Shown here in pieces: positions 1-10,559 of a stretch of 64,000 bases of DNA (position 1 is its first letter; each line of letters starts with the position of its first letter). This stretch comes from Sorghum bicolor. Taxonomy: Eukaryota; Streptophyta; Magnoliopsida; Poales; Poaceae. A model generated the notes under the pieces. That model worked only from the letters and a program-made list of their open reading frames with translations. It was not told the origin of the DNA and searched no databases. The position numbers were made by a program, and so were the translations under genes. Location of the stretch: NCBI RefSeq assembly GCF_000003195.3, contig NC_012872.2:50883695-50947694 (forward strand), given 5' to 3'.

Positions 1-2115
1 ATGCTGTTACCTGTTCTTTATCTCCCCTGCCATGGTCATGAATGCCTTCTCCACATTTGTTGCATCCTTGGCACTAGTCTCAAGGAAGGGTATTCCGATC
101 TCATCAGCAAGGGCCTGTGATGACAAGCAACATGCAGCCATTTAACTATCATCCAGGTTGAAAGCAGCATGTCCAGTAAAGGTAATTAATGCAGAGAAAA
201 TGTTACCTTGCCAGCCTCATAAGAAACTACTCTGTTCTCAGCCAGATCACACTTGTTCCCCACCAAAAGCTTGTTCACATTTTCACTGGCATACCTGTCA
301 ATTTCATTCAGCCACTGCTTGACATTGTTAAAGCTCTCCTGGTCAGTTACATCATACACGACCTATAGAAAAACAACAAGGTTAAAAAGACCCAAATTAA
401 TCAAGATGAGATAATAACAGATACAGAAAGAAAAACAAAAAGGAACAAAGAAAAAGAAAGCTCACAATAATGCCATGAGCTCCACGATAGTAGCTGCTTG
501 TGATGGTCCTAAAGCGCTCTTGGCCAGCAGTATCCCACTAAATCAGAAGAATGTGAAGAAACATCAGTGTCAAAGCTTCTAACGGTCATAAAATGTAACC
601 TTCACTACAGTTGATTACTTACAATCTGCAGCTTTATTGTCTTCCCATCTTGCTCAACGGTGCGGATTTTCTAGCAGACAGGGAAGAAAAAAGGTCATAC
701 ATGAGTAACAACTAGCAAGGCATGCAAGCAATGGTACACTACAGAGGGAATCAGCTTTGTTTTATCTCATCTCATTGAGAAACCAACTTACAAAATCAAC
801 TCCAATAGTACTGATGTAGCTCTCCAGGTATGAATCATCCTGTAAAGTAAATGATAAGAAAGATCCTCACATTAAAACAGATGAGCATAACAAGCACTTA
901 TTAGGAGGGATGGTGCCCAACAGAAAATCAGGAATACAGCTGTTTTTAAACACCATTCCATAAATAGTGGTACTGTATTAGAATGCTCTTATGGTTAAAT
1001 TTCATGCTGAAAAATAATTGCGATTTGAGAGTATGTAAGATGGCAACTCAAGCAAAAATATATTAGCACCTGCTGGATTCTGCATACTTTCTAATTTTCT
1101 ACTAAAAAGTTCAATTCGACGAAATAATGTAACTGATATAAGAAATTGAAACTTGACTGTTTTTCCAAAGTAGACAGGTCAATATTTGGTAACTGGACCA
1201 AAGCAACATTTGTATATAAGTAAACTATATATCCAGCCAGGAACCGGGTTGCCAAATGTATGCAAAGGGGCCAATCATAACAAGTAATGGTAACCATGCC
1301 TATATCATATCAGAAATCATTTGACATGAGTGTGAGTCAGACACCATGCCTTGGAGAACAGCATTTCATCTACCCTGGTAGAAGATGCATCATCGAAACT
1401 AAACAAAAGACACTTCCTAGGTATATGGACAAGACATTTTCCTCCCAGTGTTGTCATGGAGAATGCATCCAAGTTAAAACAGAAGACCCTGCTTCCTCAT
1501 ATGTGGTGAAAGGGAAAAACAAGAAATCCTCACCGCAAACCTCAGCAGCAGGCAAGACTTCCCAACACCTGAGTCCCCGATGAGGAGCAGCTTGAAGAGG
1601 TAGTCGCTGCACAATAGCAAGAGCATGCCGTTAGAAATCATAAGGCACGCATCTACATCTCATCACATCATCACGGCTCCTGCCCACAAGCGGACACGCC
1701 CTGCAACGAACTTGGTGAACACATCCAAATGACAAAGCAAAGAGTAAAAACAAAATAGTAGTCCCTCCAAACGCCGGGAACATGCACGAATCTAGGTCGT
1801 TCCTAGGCTACCGGGAACGGCGCACCCAACAATCTGCTATTTCTGGCATGGGGACCGACCGACGAAGCTAAAGAGTCCACGCACCGCGGCAACTACCACA
1901 AGCAAAGGAGCAAGGAAGACCCTCTAAAAACCCACGATCGGGACCCGAATCGGCGACCGAACGACCCGCCCGGGCGGCCGGCGGAGAGATCGGCGGGTTC
2001 CCCTACCTTCCCGACCACGCTCTAGATTCAACGAGCCCGCCACCGACAGAATCGGAAACGGCAGCACGATTGGAGACGGAGAGGAGGGAGGAGGAACTTA
2101 CTACTCGGGATTCAT
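1..2115 (-). CDS. RABD2: RABD2/Rab1-type small GTPase, 5' seven coding exons (3' end outside window)
   Basis: Rab GTPase of the Rab1/YPT1 (RABD2) group, which controls ER-to-Golgi vesicle transport. Seven coding exons are visible on the minus strand with GT-AG junctions that keep frame: 2102-2115, 1534-1606, 792-839, 623-670, 466-537, 207-362 and 11-114. They encode about 171 residues starting MNPEYDYLFK. Visible motifs are the P-loop GDSGVGKS, effector loop STIGVDFK, switch [11 protein letters not shown], guanine-base motif NKCD and ETSAKD. RABD2 proteins are about 203 residues long, so the last exon with the hypervariable tail and prenylated cysteines lies left of base 1. The first exon codes only 14 nt, and its ATG at 2115 is fixed by the spliced frame. 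Nothing looks broken. Assignment to the RABD2 group is firm; the exact paralogue is not. Confidence 0.93.
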
Positions 2116-2632
2116 GGCGACGGACGGGATCGGGGGGCGGGGGCGGGGCCGGGAGGGACGAGGCGGCTCCTGCTCTCTGGGGCAGGCGACGACCGACGAA
2201 GCGGGGCAAGGAATTGGGGAGACGAGAAAACAACTAGCGTCCGGGTGGGGCACGGGACGGCGAAGAGAAATACGGAAGGGAGGGGAAAGGAATAGCCTGG
2301 GTTGTCGAGTGGGGCACGCCTCCGTCGCGTCTGAACCTGCCTTTGCCTGCCAGCCCGGTCCAGCCGTCCAGTCCAGGCCAGCAACGCCACGATCCGGACG
2401 TGGTGGTGGTTGCTTTGCTTTTGCTGGTGCTCGAGGTCTCCGCCACCGTGGGGCCAAGTCGCTGACGGTTGGTCGCTTTAGTTGGGCCTGGGCCTCGCTC
2501 CTCGGTGAGTAACCTGTACAAACTCTAAGTCGATGTAATATCTAGTTTTTTCTTCTTTTCTTCTGCGACTTATAAATTCATTCAATTGGAATTGGGGGGT
2601 GGTGGCGACATCCATACAGCTAGAACGCCCCT
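2116..2632. promoter_or_regulatory. Shared divergent promoter region, 517 bp between two start codons
   Basis: This GC-rich interval separates the RABD2 start (minus) from the B3-like start (plus), so both promoters and both 5' UTRs lie within about half a kilobase. Two adjacent TGGGCC motifs (2483-2494) resemble plant site II elements, which are known in promoters of housekeeping genes. No TATA box was noticed for the RABD2 direction. Whether the pair is co-regulated is inference. Confidence 0.55.
2571..2578 (+). promoter_or_regulatory. TATA box of the B3-like gene
   Basis: TATAAATT lies 62 bp upstream of the ATG at 2633, which would leave a 5' UTR of roughly 30 nt. Confidence 0.55.
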
Positions 2633-3643
2633 ATGGAGGACGGCCGGAGTACACACGCAAGAGCCGCGGCGGCGGCGGCCAAGAAGAAGAAGAAGAGAGA
2701 GAAGAATGACGCCGGCACGACGCGAGAGCAGCCGCGCCATCCGGTCCCTTTTGCTCAGATCCCCGGCATCGCCGACGCCGACGCGCTGCGGGAGCGGCTC
2801 GAGGCACTTGGCGCAACAGAGCCGTCGTTCCTGATCGGAAAGTCTCTGGTGATGAGCGACGTGAACCGGGAGCAGGCGCGCCTGCTCTTCTCGTGCAAGC
2901 GCGAGTCGCCGTCGCAGGTCACCGGCGGCGTCTTCACCGAGACGGAGATGCGGTTCGTCGAGGACAGGACCGGGCTGCTCGTCGCCGCGTTCGACCGCGC
3001 CGGGCGGAGCTACAGCCTCACGTGCAAGTACCTCGCGTCCAACTCCGGCTACCGCTTCATCACCGGATGGAAAGCGTACGTCAACGACAACGGCCTGGGC
3101 GTGGGTATCCGCGTCGAGCTATGGTGCTTCCGGTCTCGGAAACTGCACAATCGATACGAGCTGCGCCAAGGGAAGGGAGGAAAGGAGGAGAAGGTCCCCG
3201 TCATTGTGGACAGTGGTCACCCTGATGGCTCCTTGGGCCTGGTCCTGCTGCACTACGAGAACGATCTGCTGGAGCCGGAACGACGGCAAGCCGCCGACGA
3301 CGAACCCGACGAGGCGCCGCGGGTCCAGGAGACGGAGACAGGGCAAGGGCACATGGATAAGCTGGCAGATGACGGCGGTACGTGTGCTGAGCCAATCAAG
3401 TCCAAGAGGACGATCGCAGAGGACAAGCTAGCCAATGGTGGCGGTGAGTGTGTTGAGCCAATGATCAAGGAAAGAAATACTGTGATCCCTAGGGACGAGG
3501 TGTTCTATGCCGCAATAGGGCTGCTTAAGTTAAAGAAGCACTTTGGTGGAGGTGGCGGTGGTGGTGGTGGAGAGGGAGAGGGAGAGGGAGGAAGAGGAGG
3601 CGGCGGCGGTGGCGGTGGCGACAGAGGAGGAGGAGAAAGATAA
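2633..3643 (+). CDS. B3 domain-like protein (plant DUF313-type), 336 aa
   Basis: Single-exon ORF. Residues about 17-24 are a lysine-rich run that could act as a nuclear localisation signal. Residues about 66-168 match the layout of plant B3/DUF313 DNA-binding domains: a first strand around LIGKSLVMSDVNREQARLLF, a core VAAFDRAGRSYSLTCKYLAS, then FITGWKAYVNDNGLGVG and a closing VELWCFRS. B3 proteins of this class are thought to be nuclear DNA-binding regulators; no target can be read from the sequence. The region after residue 200 is acidic and low-complexity, with two related stretches beginning DKLADDGGTC and DKLANGGGEC. The last 40 residues are almost entirely Gly/Glu/Arg. The start is the first ATG after a good TATA box. 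The family call rests on pattern recognition; an unrelated grass-specific protein is possible. Confidence 0.62.
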   Translation: MEDGRSTHARAAAAAAKKKKKREKNDAGTTREQPRHPVPFAQIPGIADADALRERLEALGATEPSFLIGKSLVMSDVNREQARLLFSCKRESPSQVTGGVFTETEMRFVEDRTGLLVAAFDRAGRSYSLTCKYLASNSGYRFITGWKAYVNDNGLGVGIRVELWCFRSRKLHNRYELRQGKGGKEEKVPVIVDSGHPDGSLGLVLLHYENDLLEPERRQAADDEPDEAPRVQETETGQGHMDKLADDGGTCAEPIKSKRTIAEDKLANGGGECVEPMIKERNTVIPRDEVFYAAIGLLKLKKHFGGGGGGGGGEGEGEGGRGGGGGGGGDRGGGER

Positions 3644-5168
3644 AAGGCAAAACAAGAGCTATAAAATTTGTTTAGAAAAATTAGAAACAAAGTCATAGAA
3701 AAAGCCACGTCGAGCTTCAACGTAATTTCAAATCAGAGTAATACATGGACACCTTAATTAAGAATTTAAGATGTAATCATTGTTTATATCGTAGGTCTGT
3801 TTTTTCTCTCTCCTGCTTTTTCTCTCTCTTTTTTTTCTCTTTTATGATTATTACAAGAGGTCACGTGTGCATATACCAGTATCCTTTATATGTAACCTTT
3901 TAAAGCAGTGGCAGAACCAGAAACGATATAAAAGAGAGGGTTAAATAGTAAGAAAAGATTAAAAATTCTATGACAGATTAGTGCTTGGTAGGGCTGAACA
4001 CCTAGACTTTAAATTATTTTAAACTAGAGATAAAGAGTTTCTCTTAGTAATTTTGGGCCACGCCCTAAGCTGTAGCTCCTAGTTTGGGGTGCAGATCCGC
4101 CCCTATTTTAACGCTAAATCTATTGCTTGCTCGGGTGTTTCTAAGCCTCCCGTCACTCGATTTTCTTATCCATCCGATGACGTTTTGATGATACAGATGA
4201 ACTGCGGCAAGGCAGCAACAAACCGGTGGTGGGCCCTAGGCTGCCGTGGTTCCTCACGACTTTGTTGGCTCTTCCAAGTGGACGGCAACTTCTTTCCCCA
4301 CCGCACTGCTGCCTCGCCGCGGATGCCATATGCCTGCCGCTACTGCCCCGTCGTCCCTACGCCACCACGCCGCGCATGCGCCCCTGCTGCCCCGCTGTCA
4401 CGGCGTCACCATGTCGCGCACCTATAGTAGCGCCTTGCCATCCCATCGGAGGAGGACCAGTGCCGTCTGGCAGTGTCAGGTAACCACCTCCTCCTCTCCT
4501 TCATGTCGCCGGCGGTGACCACGTCAGGGAGTATGGCGGCTACGGCTCAGATCTCGTCGACTGCAACCAGTTCCTTGTGCTCCTAGTTGCAGATTACATC
4601 TTACAGCAGCATATTTTACTCTTCTGATTTGGATGTAAGTTTTGTGTTTAACTGGTGTAAATTGGTTATTTGTAAATGAGAATGGTTATTTGGATTATTC
4701 GAACACTTCTATGTTTTTTAGCTTTGATTTCTCTTCTAATTTGTATAATATGCTAATTTTGTCTGTCTTTTTTTCTCTATTTTCTTTTTTCTCTGGTCTT
4801 CTTTTAATTTGACTTTCATAGAAATTATCTGGTAAATCTGTCTTTTTTCTCTATTTATTTTTGCTTTGATCTTCTTCTAATTTTCCTTTCATAGAAATTA
4901 TCTGATAAATCTGCCTTTTTTATTTTTTTGCTCTGGTTTTAATCTATTTTTATTTGGTCCGTTGGATTTTGATTTTGTGGTTATAGGAATTGAGTGATGG
5001 CGATAATTGAATCACCTGATTTGTTTTGTTTGTTGGAATCAAGTGATTTAACGTGTTGTGTCACTCGGGTGACAAGATGATGTACATCACCTGAGTTATC
5101 CATAGACAGACCCTATTTTAAAGTGTACCTAATAATTTATTATATGTTCGGTTAGGGGGATCAGAATG
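3644..5168. other. Intergenic stretch, no supported gene
   Basis: AT-rich and pyrimidine-rich DNA. A possible degenerate hAT-type MITE lies around 3908-4105 (begins CAGTGGCAGAACC, ends near GCAGATCCGCCCC), but its termini are too diverged to call. GC-rich ORFs near 4089-4518 overlap in three frames and have no family signal. Confidence 0.5.
4760..4945. repeat. Short tandem repeat, about 74-bp period, about 2.5 units
   Basis: Units share the core CATAGAAATTATCTG followed by TAAATCTG and a T-rich tract with CTCTATTT. The AAATCTG marker recurs at 4834 and 4908, 74 bp apart. No coding potential. Confidence 0.6.
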
Positions 5169-5516
5169 TCTGCGCATCTAGGCAAGAACGAAACAAATTG
5201 TTTTTGTTTGTGAAGAAAAAGAAAGAGAGAAAATCAGGCTCTAATGCAACTGTAGATTCATACTTGTAGTCCTGTACAGGTCGCAGGCCAAGAAATTGTC
5301 CATGCATCAAACTCTCACGTCGGAGGCTCTTTGGCACCACCACGGTCCACGGCCACCGAGGCGGCTGGAGGACCTGGACGCCCGCCACGACGACGGGGCC
5401 GGTCGCAGCGTGTCATCATCGTCGCCGCCGCCGCCGGGCGTGGCGTGGACCTCGGCGAGCCGAAGCTGATCTGGCGCGCAAAGGCCACGACGGCCTTCAC
5501 CCACTTTTTGATCTGG
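5169..5516 (-). pseudogene. Truncated duplicate of the 7402-7929 gene (3' part only)
   Basis: These bases are a near copy of 7266-7613, including the start of the 3' flank (TCTGCGCATCTAGGCAAGAACG-like sequence) and the C-terminal coding third. The minus-strand translation retains IKKWVKAVVAFARQISFGSP, matching IKKWAKAVVAFARQISFGSP of the longer gene, then degenerates through small indels in a GC-rich codon run. Everything upstream in the gene is missing: at 5516 the sequence switches abruptly into a dispersed AT-rich repeat, so no start codon or N-terminal half remains. Most likely a dead partial duplication, possibly picked up by the adjoining repeat. Confidence 0.7.
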
Positions 5517-5935
5517 CAGCTTGTCGCGTCAGTGGCGTGACAAGATCGTAATGTGATAAGACCGAACATTCGAAAAATTATAACTCTTCAATACAATATA
5601 GAGGAACATAATTTTTATATAAAAATTATAGATTTCGATGAGATATAACTTCTTAGTTTTGAGATTTTTTATTTGACGATGTTAAGGTACTTAGAAAAAT
5701 ATATAAAATGGTAGCATCATAATAATTATGTACTTCCGCTTGTCGTATTAGAAAATTAATATCTTTTCTTTATCTCGTGAAATGAAGACATATTTTATAT
5801 CAAATTTATAGCACTCAAAGCAATCTGCATGTTTATAATTTTGAGTTTTTACATTTGAAGTTGTTAAGATGTCGAGAAAATAGTATAAAGCCTTAACAAC
5901 ATATTAAGTTGCCAAATATTTGGTTTTATCACGCT
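5517..5935. repeat. Dispersed repeat, copy 1 (partner at 9212-9600)
   Basis: Begins GTGGCGTGACAAGATC and continues for about 400 bp in the same order and orientation as 9212-9600, with scattered substitutions and small indels. Shared landmarks include TCTTTTCTTTATCT and AAGCAATCTGCATGTTTATA. No terminal repeats or ORF were recognised, so it cannot be assigned to a transposon class. Related TGGCGYGAT words recur at about 5945-6100. Confidence 0.65.
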
Positions 5936-7058
5936 ACTCCCAGTGGCGCGATATGACAATATTGTCGCACCAACGGGAGTGGCGTGATAAGCTTTTCCAC
6001 GTCAGAAACGCCGTTGTATGTGTTGTATCTTGCTGAGCCAATGCATGTGGTGCGACTATATTATTTGGTCGCGTCAGCGTGACTGACACAACCAAAGATG
6101 TTATCTAATGCAAAATATTTATTAAAAAGAATTAAAATATAAAAATCTTTGTGTGTGCGCATACGACGTACCAATATCCTTTATATGTAACCTTTTGAAG
6201 TGTATCTTAATGATTTATTATGTGTTTGGTTCAGAGGATGAAGAGAGATGGTAATGTGGGATGGGGTGAGATCTTATTTTTATATATTATAATTTATGGT
6301 GTATTCGATTAAATAGAGGTTGCTCGAGGACAAACCCGTCCCTAGGGGTTTGCCCCTCTTTCCTCATGCAATTGGACGAGCAACTATAGTCATGGAGGCC
6401 AAGCACTAAGGTAGTGAACAGTAGCGAACTACGTCAACATACGACGAGTACAGGTGGGTGTATGCTAGTGCAGAGCTGAAAGGACGACCTAGATGTCTAG
6501 GGAGAGATAAATAGACTATAAAAAATTTCTCTACAAATATTAGAGAAGGAGATTGTTAGTAAATAACAAGTTCTAATGGCAACTACTTGCACTAGCTCTA
6601 GTTTCACCCAAGTAATTCCCTACACAATTTTAATTCCTATTAAGTTCTACACTAGAGCATTACACCACAGAAGAACCACAAGATAACAAGGCTACACTAG
6701 CTAGCTAAACAAGTGAGCAACTAACAAGCTACTCTAGTCAAAATGTTATATAATTTAGAATGAAAGGAGCAATGTTGTTTTATTCTTAAAAAAATAGTTT
6801 CTTTTAATACAAGAAACCAACATTATATATTTACAATCAACTTGGGATCGATATAATAAAACAATAGTTACCTCTTCCAAGTCCTAGATTATTACATGAT
6901 AACAATTATTGTATTGCGTACGAGGACTGGTCTCTTAGGTACAGACAGAAACCAGAAAGAAATACTATTAAGTGTGTATCCACAAATGGATGAATAGTAC
7001 AACCGATACATTTGACATATATCAAACAACAACAACATCAAGAAACAGAAAAGCGTGG
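5936..7058. other. Intergenic stretch, no supported gene
   Basis: AT-rich. Contains a second copy (about 6175-6240) of a short sequence also present at 3880-3905 and 5110-5165 (TATCCTTTATATGTAACC and ATTTATTATRTGTTYGGTT), so this interval has been shuffled by local duplication. Confidence 0.5.
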
Positions 7059-7330
7059 CATCTAGGCAAGAAATGAATGAAATTATTATTTTTTATGAAA
7101 ATTGAAAGAAAAAAGATAGATCAAATTCTTGTTGTACAATGAGGTAGCCTTGAGTCTATATAGTCTTGCATCTAGAGAAGAGTGATTTTTTTTATTTTCG
7201 AAAAAAAAGGGAAAAGAAAGAATAAATCAAACCCTCATGCTGTACATAGTAGCGTGCAGTTGTAGTCTGCGCATCTAGGCAAGAACGAAACAAATTGTTT
7301 TTGTCTGTGAAGAAAAAGAAAAAAGAAAGA
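7059..7330. repeat. Degenerate tandem repeat, about 105-110 bp, three units, 3' of the small gene
   Basis: Three consecutive blocks start with GCATCTAG(G/A)(C/G)AAGA at about 7059, 7169 and 7271. Each continues with a T-run, an A/G-rich run and a segment like AATCAAAYYCTYATGCTGTA. The third block is the 3' flank of the 7402-7929 gene and is the one duplicated at 5169. Confidence 0.5.
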
Positions 7331-7401
7331 AGACTCTAATGCTACTGTAGATTCATACTTGTAGTCCTGTACAGGTCGCAGGCCAAGAAATTGTCCACGC
7401 A

Positions 7402-7503
7402 TCAAGCTCTCACGTCGAAGGCTCCTTCTTTGGCACCACCACGGGCACCGAGGCGGCTGGAGGACCTGGACGCCCGCAACGACGACGGGGCTGATCGCGG
7501 CGT

Positions 7504-7534
<31 letters not shown>

Positions 7535-7929
7535 GGCGTGCGCGCGGACCTCGGCGAGCCGAAGCTGATCTGGCGCGCAAAGGCGACGACGGCCTTCGCC
7601 CACTTCTTGATCTGGCCCTTGAGCTTCCCGGCGTCCACGTCCTTCAACGAGCCCGGCCCGATGCTGAGCTCCAGCCCCGAGAACCAGCGGTCGTACCGCT
7701 TCGCCTTCTGCTTCCTGCTCCTGCTACCGCCGCCGCCCGTGGCCATGTCGCCCTCCTCCTCCCTCACCGCGGCGCCGTCGCCGTTCTCATGTCCCTCGTT
7801 GCCGCGCCGCCGCGCCGGCAGCGACTTGCTGCCCACCGACATGGACGACGTCGTCGCCGCGCGCTGGCTGTCAGCTATCTCGATCTGCGTCCGGAAACTT
7901 ATCCGGCCGGCCGGTTTCGTCTGTGACAA
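7402..7929 (-). CDS. Uncharacterised small protein, 175 aa
   Basis: Single-exon minus-strand ORF with a TATA box 65 bp upstream of the ATG at 7929. I do not recognise the family. The best-conserved-looking part is residues about 78-130 (KRYDRWFSGLELSIGPGS then a basic, alpha-helical KGQIKKWAKAVVAFARQISF). The N-terminal half is rich in Ser/Arg/Gly and the tail is Gly/Asp/Ser-rich and probably disordered. No signal peptide or membrane segment is evident. An internal Met (residue 30, MSVGSKSLP) is an alternative start. A partial duplicate at 5169-5516 keeps the same helix, which supports this being the real frame. Function unknown. Confidence 0.6.
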
Positions 7930-7993
7930 TAATTTGCCGTAGCTTCTGAGAATCGGCTTTCGTGTTGGCTAATAATAATGGCAAGGCGCGCGT

Positions 7994-8003
7994 TATATAT
8001 ATA
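7994..8003 (-). promoter_or_regulatory. TATA box of the 7402-7929 gene
   Basis: An alternating TATATATATA run, preceded on the minus strand by GCGAGC, 65 bp upstream of the ATG at 7929. Distance and setting suit a plant core promoter. Confidence 0.55.
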
Positions 8004-8202
8004 GCTCGCTCGCTCGCCAGCAGCTGCAGCACGCGTGGCGTGAGAGACGGAAATTCACAAGCGCTCGGTCGCCGAGGCGGCTTTGCCTGCAGTGCAGTGA
8101 CTTGCGTGGTACTCCAACCCATGGCTCACCGTGTAGTATTTGGTGCCTGAGGTTGATGCATACGTACTATATTTCCTCTAAAATATATCCAGGTATAAAT
8201 TA

Positions 8203-8705
8203 CTTCATCTGCCCAAAATAAGGCCTTGTTTAGTTTCGAAATCTTTTCGGATTTTGGTTCTGCAGCTTTTTTATTTTATTTGACAAATATTATCCTATCA
8301 TGAACTAACTAGGCTCAAAAGATTTATCTCGTGATTTACAGGCAAACTGTGCAATTAATTTTTATTTTCGTCTATATTTAATACTCCATGCATATACCGC
8401 AAGATTCGATGTGACAGAGAATCTTAAAAGTTTTTGGTTTTTGGGGTAAACTAAATAAGGTCTAAGTGCCCTTCTAGCTAGCTTCCTGAGAATATCAACC
8501 ACCTTTAACTTTAATAAAAATATACAAAAAGATATTTGTATTTATAATATATAATTAATATCATTAGATAGACCATTAAATATATTTTAATAATAAATTT
8601 TATTAAAGATATAAAGGTTGCTAATATTTTCTATAAATCTATTGAAATTTTAAAAGTATAACTGGTATGAATATTGTAGCGACATTTATTTTAGGACGGA
8701 GAGAG
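8203..8705. mobile_element. Stowaway-like MITE, interrupted by a Tourist-like MITE
   Basis: The left end CTTCATCTGCCCAAAATAA and the reverse complement of the right end CTCTCTCCGTCCTAAAATAA are versions of the Stowaway terminus CTCCCTCCGTCCCAAAA. The left end is split after AAATAA by the element at 8222-8462 and resumes with GTGCCCTTC, which pairs with the inner part of the right terminus. Excluding the insert it is about 260 bp. A further fragment, CCTCTGTTCTAAAAAAATTA, follows at 8707 and may be the end of another copy. Confidence 0.65.
8222..8462. mobile_element. Tourist-like MITE with TAA target duplication
   Basis: Begins GGCCTTGTTTAGTTTCG and ends AACTAAATAAGGTC in inverted orientation, flanked by TAA at 8219-8221 and 8463-8465. 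At 241 bp it matches the two other copies in this window (10716-10947, 11746-11987) along its length, including the internal CAAAAGATTTATCTCGTGAT-like segment. A three-base TAA duplication is the PIF/Harbinger signature. Confidence 0.8.
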
Positions 8706-9211
8706 CACCTCTGTTCTAAAAAAATTAATTCACTTTAAAAAAGACAAACAATTTTAAATTAAATCAAATCTTTAAAAGTGCTAACATTTATGATGAAAGG
8801 ATAATATCATTAGATTAATCATATAGTTATATATCTACTTGGCCGGGAGTCATAAACTTTAATAATACTTTTTCTCGGTCAAACTTACATACAGTGATAT
8901 CACAATTTGCTGCGACCGCGGTCAGGAAACTTAGCGGGTCATCCTTGAAGTAATTGCTTCTTGTACGCTTCCATAAATCCGTTTTCTTCGAAAACAGGTA
9001 TCGTGCTCTATTGAAATGAATCACGACATGTACAGTGTAAGATCCAGAGGGGTTAGGAAACGAAAAGATTTAACTGTAAAAGAAAAAACGAATGCTTCAC
9101 GGCCTCACGGGGGGCAACTATTTGCATGGTTTCAAGGTGCCGCCCCTTCCAGAAAATTTACCCGTTGTTGTTACTAAACTATATATCTTAAACCTTAACA
9201 TCGTCAATAGA

Positions 9212-9600
9212 GTGGCGTGACAAGATCATAACGCGATAAGACCGAACTTTCGAAAATCATAACTCTTCGATACAACATCGGATGAATATAATTTTTATAT
9301 ATAGATTCGATAAGATCTATAACTTTTTAGTTTTGAGATTTTTCATTTTACGATATTAAGGTACTCAAAAATATATATATATAATGTCAGCATCATAATA
9401 ATCATGTACTTCTTGTCGTATTAGAAAATTAATATCTTTTCTTTATCTTGTGAAATGAAGACATATTTTGTATCAAATTTGTAGCACTCAAAGCAATCTG
9501 CATGTTTATAGTTTTGATTTTTTAGTTTTTTACATTAGAAGTTGTTGAGATGTCGAGAAAATAGTGTAAAGCTTCAATAACATATTAAATTGTTGATATA
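9212..9600. repeat. Dispersed repeat, copy 2 (partner at 5517-5935)
   Basis: Same order and orientation as copy 1, so the two copies bracket the 7402-7929 gene as direct repeats about 3.7 kb apart. Substitution density suggests an old duplication. Shares GAAATGAAGACATATTTTRT and AAGCAATCTGCATGTTTATA with copy 1. Confidence 0.65.
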
Positions 9601-10559
9601 TATAGACACGAATTCACGGCAAAGCTGCTATCTGGTATTTATTACTTTAATCCTGAGAGATGACGGTGCAGACTTGATCTAATAAATGATAAAGAAAATG
9701 AGGAACTAGTCCGCACGAATGGAGTAACAGATGCTTCTGGGAATCCCAGCGAAGCACTTGTACTACGTGTTTAACATGAGCTGCACCTGCACCTAGCTGA
9801 GCTGTCATCACGCGTTTGATTTTCGTTGGACTTCCAGATGCCGAACAGTCAGATCAGTTGCAATGGACAACAGACAGCACCCATCTTGAATTTGTTCTCC
9901 TTAATTTGAGAATATTCAAGCAACAGAATCTATAAAAAGAAAGTCAGCAAGGATGTTTTCAACCATGATTGCGCAATCACTTACACAGAAAAGGTACAAG
10001 CAAAGCAATCTCATCTCGCCAAGAAATTTATATGGTTGATTACTTTTCCATCTTTTCTCCAACAAAAACTAACTGTATGACACAGTCAGGATACAGCAGA
10101 AACTATATTATATATTACTACTAGAACATAAAATAAATGGCACATCAAAATTGATGGATGGGTGGCCATACATATGAAACTTTTCTAAAGGCTGTCAATG
10201 TTCATTCGCCACCACTGTGACTCACTAATCATGGCCCATAACTAATTAATATTGATGACGTAACAGCTCTAGCAAAAAGGAGATGCGGACGCCACTGAAT
10301 GGTGCCATATAGACAAATGCCAAAACTGGTGCAAGCCTGACATGTGGGCCCAAGTCACCGCAGCCTCATATATTTGGGTGGTATATGTGAATTCAAAAAT
10401 ATTATCCAGTGGCATGTCGTAGACTTATCCAGTCTCTTCGCATTTCAAGAGCACATCTTCACGGTATTGACTACTAGGAACTCCTAGATCAGAACACGTT
10501 TTTTTTTTCTTTTTGACAACTATCTGACAGATGCAGTTTCATGTGATACTTCGAAAATG
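9601..10559. other. Intergenic stretch, nothing recognised
   Basis: No ORF, repeat or RNA gene could be supported on either strand. Confidence 0.5.

Noticed and set aside
1287..1583. 98-residue plus-strand ORF
   Set aside because: Overlaps RABD2 intron 2 and exon 2 in antisense, with no family signal.
2003..2521. Six overlapping GC-rich ORFs around the RABD2 first exon
   Set aside because: No shared motif. The spliced RABD2 frame explains the ATG at 2115 and the rest is leader or promoter.
3908..4105. hAT-type MITE
   Set aside because: Termini only loosely resemble each other and no 8-bp target duplication was found.
8827..9024. 65-residue minus-strand ORF in AT-rich DNA
   Set aside because: Superficially protein-like, but isolated, without promoter signals or any family I recognise.
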